A stretch of DNA of 10,911 bases, taken from contig CAKTXP010000072.1 in NCBI GenBank assembly GCA_934631055.1, positions 1-10,911 of the forward strand, in the 5' to 3' direction. This document shows positions 1 through 4,679 of the stretch, piece after piece; positions within the stretch are counted from its first letter, which is position 1, and each line of letters opens with the position of its first letter. The stretch comes from an uncultured Clostridia bacterium. Lineage in GTDB: Bacteria; Bacillota; Clostridia; Christensenellales; Aristaeellaceae. Below the pieces are notes generated by a model. That model did not search any database, was not told the origin of the DNA, and worked only from the letters and a program-made list of their open reading frames with translations. The position numbers and the translations under genes were made by a program.

Positions 1-87
1 TCTACAATTGAAACGGCGGCGTTTTGAAAACACCTGCTTTTAGATACAGCACACTATAAATTCGTCTTAAAACAAACCGAAGGATAG

Positions 88-114
88 AAAAAAAGCCCTA
101 TCTTGCGATAGGGC
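88..114 (-). terminator. Rho-independent terminator of rpsU
   Basis: Read on the minus strand, GCCCTATC and GATAGGGC form a perfect 8-bp stem (plus positions 95-102 and 107-114) closed by a GCAA tetraloop of the stable GNRA class. Seven consecutive T residues follow at once (A88-A94 on the plus strand). It begins 11 nt after the rpsU stop codon, so it should end the rpsU transcript. The remaining 87 bases to the window edge show no gene or convincing promoter. Confidence 0.93.
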
Positions 115-125
115 GATTTTGTGAA

Positions 126-299
126 TCAGTACTTGCGCTTGCGGGCCGCCTCGGCCTTCTTCTTACGCTTCACGCTGGGCTTCTCGTAATGCTCTCTCTT
201 ACGGACCTCAGCAATAACGCCAGAACGCGCGCACTGCCTCTTGAATCTCCTCAGAGCACTTTCCAGGGATTCATTCTCACGAACACGGATCTCAGACAT
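126..299 (-). CDS. rpsU: 30S ribosomal protein S21
   Basis: A 57-residue protein, the usual length for bacterial S21. It starts MSEIRVRENESLESALRRFK, carries the conserved RQCARSGV segment near residues 21-28 and EVRKREHYEKPS near 31-42, and ends in a very basic tail (KRKKKAEAARKRKY) typical of S21. S21 is a small-subunit protein near the anti-Shine-Dalgarno end of 16S rRNA and helps translation initiation. The ATG at 299-297 is preceded by a purine-rich GAGGGGAGGG ribosome binding site about 8 nt upstream. The gene has a consensus promoter and its own terminator, so it is probably transcribed alone as well as by read-through from hinT. It is short enough to be missed by length-filtered gene callers. 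Confidence 0.96.
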   Translation of the reverse strand: MSEIRVRENESLESALRRFKRQCARSGVIAEVRKREHYEKPSVKRKKKAEAARKRKY

Positions 300-333
300 C
301 TAGTATCCCTCCCCTCGGCTCAACATTCGACGA

Positions 334-362
334 TCCATTGCGTCAAATCAGCCGTCAATGGA
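334..362 (-). other. Hairpin in the rpsU 5' leader
   Basis: Within the roughly 70-nt rpsU leader, TCCATTG (334-340) and CAATGGA (356-362) are perfect inverted repeats separated by 15 nt. The structure sits just after the predicted transcription start near 370 and ends about 35 nt before the ATG. A leader hairpin could tune stability or translation of the S21 mRNA, but the 7-bp stem is only moderately strong and no known regulatory class is recognised. Confidence 0.45.
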
Positions 363-376
363 GTACCGTACAGCTA

Positions 377-405
377 ATTATAGCGCAACAGTTCCGATTC
401 GTCAA
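377..405 (-). promoter_or_regulatory. Sigma-A promoter of rpsU
   Basis: On the minus strand the -35 box TTGACG (400-405) and a perfect -10 box TATAAT (377-382) are separated by exactly 17 nt. The predicted start is near 370, leaving a leader of about 70 nt before the rpsU ATG. Eleven of twelve positions match the housekeeping consensus, as expected for a highly expressed ribosomal protein gene. It lies in the 170-bp gap after hinT, in which I see no clear hinT terminator. Confidence 0.88.
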
Positions 406-469
406 CCACATTTTAGCTTTTCGTCAAAACTTTTGTGTATTTCTTTTGTTTTTTGGGGAAGCCGGACAC

Positions 470-814
470 TCAAGCCATCTGACCATCCATCTTTTTGCCG
501 CCCAGAACATGCAGATGCAGATGCTTGACGGTCTGTTGGGCGTCCTCGCCGCAGTTAGAGACGACGCGGAAGCCGCTTTCGACAATGTTCTCGCTCTTGG
601 CAACCATCGCCGCCACGCGCATCAGGTGGGCAAGCTCTGCGTCGCTTTCATTCTGCGCGTCATACCAGCCGCTGACATGCTTTTTAGGGATGACCAGCAC
701 ATGCACCGGCGCCTGCGGGTTGATATCGCGGAACGCCAGCGTCGTTTCATCCTCATAGACCTTCGTGCTGGGGATCTCGCCCGCGGCAATCTTACAGAAA
801 AGGCAATCGTTCAT
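470..814 (-). CDS. hinT: HIT-family (histidine triad) nucleotide-binding protein, HinT-like
   Basis: A 114-residue protein, the normal length for bacterial HinT purine nucleoside phosphoramidases. The histidine triad HLHLHVL spans residues 98-104, with H102 the expected nucleophile-position histidine. An N-terminal CLFC pair (C4, C7) with H46 and H98 resembles the zinc site found in some HIT proteins. The core DINPQAPVHVLVIPKKH (30-46) is typical. HinT enzymes hydrolyse AMP-N bonds such as aminoacyl-adenylates and phosphoramidates in the cytosol; the physiological substrate is uncertain. The ATG at 814 has an AAAGGAG site about 10 nt upstream. It follows mtaB by 175 bp occupied largely by a hairpin repeat, and precedes rpsU. 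Family assignment is firm; the exact substrate is not visible. Confidence 0.95.
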   Translation of the reverse strand: MNDCLFCKIAAGEIPSTKVYEDETTLAFRDINPQAPVHVLVIPKKHVSGWYDAQNESDAELAHLMRVAAMVAKSENIVESGFRVVSNCGEDAQQTVKHLHLHVLGGKKMDGQMA

Positions 815-847
815 ATCTATCGCTCCTTTTATAGTTTATGATTAAGA

Positions 848-965
848 GAAAACGCTTGGGGCTTTGCCCCAAACCCCACTGAGGGATTTCATCCCTCAGG
901 CTCCCTTCTTCGCTTCGCGGCGGTTTGAACAAGCTGGACATCCATTTATCGCGTTGCGATAAATG
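848..965. repeat. Hairpin repeat element A between mtaB and hinT
   Basis: Three consecutive hairpins with 3-nt loops fill this gap. H1 (856-872) is TTGGGGC/GCCCCAA with loop TTT. H2 (879-899) is a 9-bp stem CTGAGGGAT with loop TTC. The third (943-965) is a 10-bp stem CATTTATCGC with loop GTT. H1 is identical to the H1 hairpins near 4243, 4404 and, reversed, 4574. Bases 916-933 match the inverse complement of 4328-4345 at 17 of 18 positions, so part of this element is inverted relative to those copies. On the transcribed minus strand H1 is followed by GCGTTTTCTCTT, so it may act as a weak terminator or processing site between mtaB and hinT. No transposase is present. Confidence 0.8.
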
Positions 966-989
966 ATAGATAAAGCTGAATCGCCTTAA

Positions 990-2285
990 TCAAATCATCT
1001 CGCCGGTCAGTTCTTCATCGTCCGCGTTGTTAATCCTCGCCCGAACGACCTCGCCGGGCTTTCCGTCCTTCACGCGAACGCGCATATAGCCGCCCGTATA
1101 GCCCACGCCGAATCCTTCGTCGTCGATTTCTTCAACCAGAACCTGTTCTTCCTTACCGACCCGCGCCTGAAGCGCGTTTTTTTCCAGCACGCGTCCCAGC
1201 GCGATGAGTTCGCGGGCGCGTTCCTCGCGGATATGCCGCGGCACGCTGTCCGGCATAAGCGCCGCCTTCGTACCTTCGCGTTCGGAATACGGGAAAACGT
1301 GCATGCGCGCAAAGCCCGCCTTGGTGCATGTATCCTTCGTCTGGTCAAATTCTTCCCGCGTTTCGCCCGGGAAACCGGTCATCACGTCGGTCGTCAGCGC
1401 GCAATCCTCGAACGCATGGCGCAGCATCGCGCAGGCAGTCAGGAATTCGCCGCTCGTATAGCGTCTGTGCATGCGGGCAAGCACGGTATCGCTTCCGCTT
1501 TGCAGCGCCAGATGGAACTGATGGCAGACCTTCGGCATCTGCGCAACGCCCGCGACAAATTCCTCCGTCACAACGACCGGTTCCAGCGAACCCAGCCGAA
1601 CGCGCTCGATGCCCGGCACATCATGCGCCGCGCGGATCGCGTCCAGCAGCGTCGTGCCGTCCTTCATATCGCGCCCGTAGCTGGTCAGATGGATGCCCGT
1701 CAGCACGACTTCTTTGAAGCCCGCCTGCGCAAGGCTTTCGGCTTCCGCCCGAATCTCGTCAACCGGTCGGGAGCGGATCGGGCCGCGCACCGACGGAATG
1801 ATGCAGTAGGTACACCAGCGGTCGCAGCCCTCCTGAATCTTCATCGTCGCGCGGGTATGCCCCTCGTGGGCATGGACGGTCAAGTGCTCAAACGGCGCTT
1901 TGCGCAGCGTTTCGACCGCGACCAGCGTGCAATCCTGTGCCATCGCCTGTTCAAGCAGCTGCACGACCTCGCCGCGTCTCTGCGTTCCCAGCACGAGCCG
2001 GACGCCCGGAAGCGTCAACTCGTCGGCGGCGCGCTGCGCCAGACAACCCGTGACGACAATCTGCGCCAGCGGGTTTTGGCGATGGCATCGGCGGATAATC
2101 TGCATGCTCTTCTTATCGCCCGTTCCCGTGACCGTACAGGTATTGACGACGTAGATATCTGCCTGTTCGTCAAATTCGGTCGTGCGATAGCCCGCCTGTT
2201 CAAATCGTTCGCGCATCGCCTGCGTATCATACTGATTCACCTTACATCCAAGGGTATGGAAGGCGACTGTTTTCTGTTCTGACAA
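990..2285 (-). CDS. mtaB: tRNA (t6A37) methylthiotransferase MtaB, radical SAM
   Basis: A 431-residue methylthiotransferase that converts t6A to ms2t6A at position 37 of ANN-decoding tRNAs, stabilising codon pairing. The N-terminal UPF0004 domain carries the three cluster cysteines C14, C50 and C81 in contexts TLGCKVNQYD, VNTCTVT and VTGCLAQ. The radical SAM motif CDRWCTYC (C154, C158, C161) ligates the second 4Fe-4S cluster. A TRAM domain for RNA binding occupies about residues 373-431. The CxxxCxxC context and placement after rsmE (as in B. subtilis yqeV) favour MtaB over MiaB or RimO. The start is TTG at 2285-2283, preceded by AAAAGGAG with 7-8 nt spacing; the next in-frame ATG is codon 24, beyond the conserved C14, so TTG is preferred. 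It has its own promoter. Confidence 0.95.
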   Translation of the reverse strand: MSEQKTVAFHTLGCKVNQYDTQAMRERFEQAGYRTTEFDEQADIYVVNTCTVTGTGDKKSMQIIRRCHRQNPLAQIVVTGCLAQRAADELTLPGVRLVLGTQRRGEVVQLLEQAMAQDCTLVAVETLRKAPFEHLTVHAHEGHTRATMKIQEGCDRWCTYCIIPSVRGPIRSRPVDEIRAEAESLAQAGFKEVVLTGIHLTSYGRDMKDGTTLLDAIRAAHDVPGIERVRLGSLEPVVVTEEFVAGVAQMPKVCHQFHLALQSGSDTVLARMHRRYTSGEFLTACAMLRHAFEDCALTTDVMTGFPGETREEFDQTKDTCTKAGFARMHVFPYSEREGTKAALMPDSVPRHIREERARELIALGRVLEKNALQARVGKEEQVLVEEIDDEGFGVGYTGGYMRVRVKDGKPGEVVRARINNADDEELTGEMI

Positions 2286-2332
2286 TGTTCTTCTCCTTTT
2301 GGGGACGGTTGAGGGAACGATTGGGGATTGGA

Positions 2333-2400
2333 GTCATGCGCCCGCTGTGCGGGATTCAGCATGACGGAAATCGGAAATCATAAGAAACGCTTTGCGTTTC
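2333..2400 (-). other. Structured region in the mtaB leader (nested palindrome plus triloop hairpin)
   Basis: In the untranslated leader of mtaB, GTCATGC (2333-2339) pairs with GCATGAC (2359-2365) around an inner CCCGC/GCGGG stem (2341-2345, 2349-2353) with loop TGT, making a two-tier cruciform. Next to it, GAAACGC (2384-2390) and GCGTTTC (2394-2400) form a perfect 7-bp stem with loop TTT. Both would be transcribed ahead of the mtaB ribosome binding site. The outline resembles dispersed intergenic palindromes common in clostridial genomes. No riboswitch class is recognised. Confidence 0.6.
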
Positions 2401-2457
2401 TATATGAGTTTCCCGGGTCAGATCCCCAACGTACCCCATCGCCCCTTTTACCCGTTT

Positions 2458-2486
2458 ATTATAAAATAAGCCGGGGCGTCTTTCAA
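2458..2486 (-). promoter_or_regulatory. Sigma-A promoter of mtaB, overlapping the rsmE terminator
   Basis: On the minus strand TTGAAA (2481-2486) and a perfect TATAAT (2458-2463) are spaced by 17 nt. The predicted start is near 2451, giving a leader of about 165 nt. The -35 lies in the loop region of the rsmE terminator and the -10 in its T-rich tail, so the two signals share the same bases. Confidence 0.72.
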
Positions 2487-2514
2487 GCCTTCTTTGCTTA
2501 AAAGCCGCCCCGAC
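2460..2514 (-). terminator. Probable intrinsic terminator after rsmE
   Basis: Starting 2 nt after the rsmE stop, GTCGGGGCG and CGCCCCGGC (plus 2506-2514 and 2470-2478) form a 9-bp GC-rich stem with one G-U pair, with an inner CTTT/AAAG extension. TTATTTTATAA follows. The loop is long and the T tract is interrupted, so termination may be partial, allowing some read-through from prmA-rsmE into mtaB. Confidence 0.7.
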
Positions 2515-2516
2515 TG

Positions 2517-3260
2517 TTATTCCATTTCCCCGCGAAGCGCCATCACGATGGTCTGGCTCGCGATGGCGGCTGTCTCCGTGCGCAGAATGCGCGGCCCGAG
2601 CGTCACCAGCTTTGCGCCGGCTTCCTGAACCAGCCAATCGGCTTCTTCCGGCGCAATGCCACCCTCCGGACCGATGAGAATGCCGACGCTGACGCTCTCC
2701 CTGTCCGCCAACGGCGCAAGACATTGGGCAATGCTTCCGTCGCGTGCATCTTCCCATGGAACAATCAGCACATCCAGCGCATTCAGCTCTTCCTTCATCG
2801 CAGAGAGCTTTCGCGGCAGCCTGACCTCCGGCGCGTTCACCCGTGCGCATTGCTTGACGGCTTCCCGCGCGATCTTCTGCCAGCGCTCAGTCTTTTTCGC
2901 TGCATCCTTGCCTTCCAGCTTGACTACGCATCGGCTCATGGCGACCGGCGCAACGGCAAACGCGCCAAGCTCCGTACTCTTTTGCACGATCCACTCCATC
3001 TTGTCCGCCTTGGGCAAGCCCTGATAGAGCGTGACGCGCGTAGCGGCTTCCGTTCCGCGCAGCTCTTTTTCGATTTTCAGGCGAACCTCGCCGTCCTCTG
3101 CCGCGTCGATTTGCGCCAGATAGCGCGACGGCGCGCAGACCAGCTCCACTTCGTCGCCGACCTCCAGCCGCAAAACGCGCAGCGCATGCCCCGCGTCCTC
3201 CGCGTTGAGATAGGCGATGCCGTCCGCAATGCCGCGTTCATCCGCAAAAAAACGGTGCAT
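2517..3260 (-). CDS. rsmE: 16S rRNA (uracil1498-N3)-methyltransferase RsmE
   Basis: A 247-residue SPOUT-family enzyme that methylates N3 of U1498 in helix 44 of 16S rRNA using S-adenosylmethionine. The N-terminal PUA-like domain spans roughly residues 1-70. The SPOUT domain shows KADKMEWIVQKSTELG in its first part, then the knot motifs IGPEGG (196-201) and LGPRILRTETA (221-231), which form the cofactor pocket and are diagnostic of RsmE. Length matches the family. The ATG at 3260 lies 12 nt after the prmA stop, and its AAGGAG ribosome binding site overlaps that stop (TAAGGAG), indicating translational coupling with prmA. This corresponds to B. subtilis yqeU in the same position. Confidence 0.97.
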   Translation of the reverse strand: MHRFFADERGIADGIAYLNAEDAGHALRVLRLEVGDEVELVCAPSRYLAQIDAAEDGEVRLKIEKELRGTEAATRVTLYQGLPKADKMEWIVQKSTELGAFAVAPVAMSRCVVKLEGKDAAKKTERWQKIAREAVKQCARVNAPEVRLPRKLSAMKEELNALDVLIVPWEDARDGSIAQCLAPLADRESVSVGILIGPEGGIAPEEADWLVQEAGAKLVTLGPRILRTETAAIASQTIVMALRGEME

Positions 3261-3272
3261 GCTCTTCTCTCC

Positions 3273-4217
3273 TTACGCCAGTTTTGCAGCCAGACAGACC
3301 CATTCGCCCTTCGCCAGCCGGTTGCAGACCGTGTAGCCCGCCGCCGCCAGCGCGCGCTGTACGTCCTCTTCACGCTCCTTGATGATGCCCGAACAGATGA
3401 ACGTGCCGCCTTCCAGCAGATGCTTCTTCACCGGGCCGCAGAGGTAGCAGATAACGTCCGCAATGATGTTGGCGACGATGACGTCCGCCTTCTCATCGCG
3501 CTTTTCGAGCAGGTCGCCGTGCGCAACGCGGACGATATCCTGCAAACCGTTCTTCTGCGTGTTCTCCGCCGCGACCTTAACCGCCAGCTCATCCAAATCA
3601 ATCGCCAGCACATCGCTCGCGCCGAGCTTTGCCGCCGCCAGACCGAGAATGCCGCTTCCGCAGCCGACGTCGATGACGCGGCATCCCGGCGTCACATACT
3701 TTTCAAGCTGCTCCATGCACATGAACGTCGTCTCATGCGTACCCGTGCCGAACGCCATGCCGGGGTCAAGCTCAAGGACAAGGTCGCCCTCTTTCTCCTC
3801 ATACTTCTCCCAGCTCGGCTTGATGACCAGATGCTCGCCCGCGCGGAAGGGTTTATAATACTTCTTCCAGTTTTCCGCCCAGTCCTGCTCGCGGACGCCC
3901 TGCGTATCCAGCTTCAGGCTGCCGATATCAAAGCCCATATCCATCTTGGCGATATCGGCAAGCTTTTCGCCGACCAGATGCAGCGTTTCCGCCGCGCTCG
4001 CGTCGCTCTTGAAATATGCCTTGACCAGCACGTCGTCGCTCATATGCTTGAGCACGTCCTCGTCGATCATATCCCACATGCCGTCGGATTTCTTACTGGA
4101 CGTTACGTCGTATTTATCCTCGATTGCCGTTCCGACAGCGCCTGCGTTCATCAGCACTTCGCTGACGATATCCGCGCCCATGGTCGTGGTATGCACCACA
4201 GCTTCCAACCAATCCAT
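3273..4217 (-). CDS. prmA: Ribosomal protein L11 methyltransferase PrmA
   Basis: A 314-residue class I SAM-dependent methyltransferase that trimethylates amino groups of ribosomal protein L11. An N-terminal L11-recognition domain precedes the catalytic domain. Motifs seen are DPGMAFGTGTHETT (151-164, characteristic of PrmA), the SAM-binding VIDVGCGSG (181-189), the acidic AIDLDE strand end (205-210) and VANIIADV (248-255). The ATG at 4217 has AGAAAGGAA about 6 nt upstream and begins MDWLEAVVHTT, where the family normally starts. The open frame continues upstream to an ATG at 4427, but those 70 codons only translate the hairpin repeat and should not be annotated. It is translationally coupled to rsmE. 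I see no promoter in the 462-bp gap separating it from dnaJ, so it may depend on read-through or an unrecognised start. Confidence 0.96.
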   Translation of the reverse strand: MDWLEAVVHTTTMGADIVSEVLMNAGAVGTAIEDKYDVTSSKKSDGMWDMIDEDVLKHMSDDVLVKAYFKSDASAAETLHLVGEKLADIAKMDMGFDIGSLKLDTQGVREQDWAENWKKYYKPFRAGEHLVIKPSWEKYEEKEGDLVLELDPGMAFGTGTHETTFMCMEQLEKYVTPGCRVIDVGCGSGILGLAAAKLGASDVLAIDLDELAVKVAAENTQKNGLQDIVRVAHGDLLEKRDEKADVIVANIIADVICYLCGPVKKHLLEGGTFICSGIIKEREEDVQRALAAAGYTVCNRLAKGEWVCLAAKLA

Positions 4218-4223
4218 CGTATT

Positions 4224-4384
4224 CCTTTCTGTGGGGAAAACGTTGGGGCTTTGCCCCAAACCCCACAAGGGAACTGAGTTCCCTTGACCTTCCACTACGC
4301 TATCGCGCTGCGATAGCTGATGTGAAACTTGTTCAAGCCGCCGCGCTTCCCCATTGATTGCATCGCAATCAATGAAGTGGGAAA
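4224..4384. repeat. 161-bp hairpin repeat, copy B1
   Basis: First of two head-to-tail 161-bp units, ending only 6 bp before the prmA start codon and so covering its ribosome binding region. It contains four successive hairpins with 3-nt loops: H1 4243-4259 (TTGGGGC, loop TTT, with an outer GTGGGG/CCCCAC pair), H2 4266-4286 (CAAGGGAAC, loop TGA), H3 4299-4317 (GCTATCGC, loop GCT) and H4 4352-4374 (CATTGATTGC, loop ATC). On the minus strand H1 is followed by CGTTTTCC, a weak terminator-like tail. No protein-coding function is evident. Confidence 0.93.
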
Positions 4385-4545
4385 CCTTTCCGTGGGGAAA
4401 ACGTTGGGGCTTTGCCCCAAACCCCACAAGGGAACTGAGTTTCCTTGACCTTCCACTACGCTATCGCGCCGCGATAGCTGATGTGAAACTTGTTCAAGCC
4501 GCCGCGCTTCCCCATTGATTGCATCGCAATCAATGAAGTGGGAAA
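4385..4545. repeat. 161-bp hairpin repeat, copy B2
   Basis: Second tandem unit, differing from the first at three positions: C4391 for T4230, T4442 for C4281 and C4470 for T4309. The last falls in the H3 loop; the change at 4442 weakens one H2 pair (G-C to G-T read on the plus strand). The near identity implies recent duplication or ongoing conversion. Confidence 0.93.
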
Positions 4546-4600
4546 TCCAAGAACCTCAGGTTCTTGGTGAGGCTTGGGGCAAAGCCCCAAACGTCCCCTC
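4546..4600. repeat. Inverted partial element C
   Basis: Directly abutting copy B2, this carries H2 then H1 in the opposite orientation: a 9-bp stem CCAAGAACC with loop TCA (4547-4567) followed by TTGGGGC/GCCCCAA with loop AAA (4574-4590). Read on the minus strand it has the H1-H2 order of the other copies, with the same loop triplets TTT and TGA but different H2 arms. Confidence 0.85.
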
Positions 4601-4624
4601 AAAACGTCCCCGCAAAGCGTCCCC
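4592..4624. repeat. Three CGTCCCC motifs at 13-bp spacing
   Basis: CGTCCCC occurs at 4592-4598, 4605-4611 and 4618-4624, exactly 13 bp apart, with AAA-containing spacers. It lies between the inverted element and the dnaJ terminator. Function unknown; it may be a degenerate short tandem repeat. Confidence 0.6.
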
Positions 4625-4633
4625 TTTAGACGC

Positions 4634-4670
4634 AGAAAAGCGAGGGCGCACAAAATGCGCGTCCCGCTTT
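4634..4670 (-). terminator. Probable intrinsic terminator after dnaJ
   Basis: About 10 nt after the dnaJ stop the minus strand has AAAGCG pairing with CGCTTT around an inner CGCGCA/TGTGCG stem, with a small internal loop and 3-nt apex. A TTTT run overlaps the 3' arm and is followed by CTGCG. It would separate the heat-shock operon from prmA-rsmE. The internal mismatches and short T run leave its efficiency uncertain. Confidence 0.62.
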
Positions 4671-4679
4671 CCCTGTGGC

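Noticed and set aside
1..87. TATAGT-containing possible promoter on the minus strand after the rpsU terminator
   Set aside because: The best -35 candidates are poor (TTCGGT) or wrongly spaced, and any downstream gene is outside the window.
1233..2282. 349-codon plus-strand open frame opposite mtaB
   Set aside because: A shadow of mtaB, with no recognisable protein family features.
2724..4277. 517-codon plus-strand open frame opposite prmA and rsmE
   Set aside because: It runs antisense to two intact genes, is Arg/Ala/Leu-rich without domain features, and begins and ends without ribosome binding or promoter signals that I can see.
4440..4460. CtsR-like half site (AAGGTCAA) on the minus strand within the repeats
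   Set aside because: CtsR operators need two such heptads in tandem; only one is present, and both copies belong to the repeat.
4224..4545. Direct repeats considered as a CRISPR array
   Set aside because: The two 161-bp units abut with no unique spacers, and each unit is internally palindromic rather than a short repeat; there are no cas genes.
4224..4600. Insertion sequence
   Set aside because: No transposase frame and no flanking target duplication; at most a non-autonomous element.
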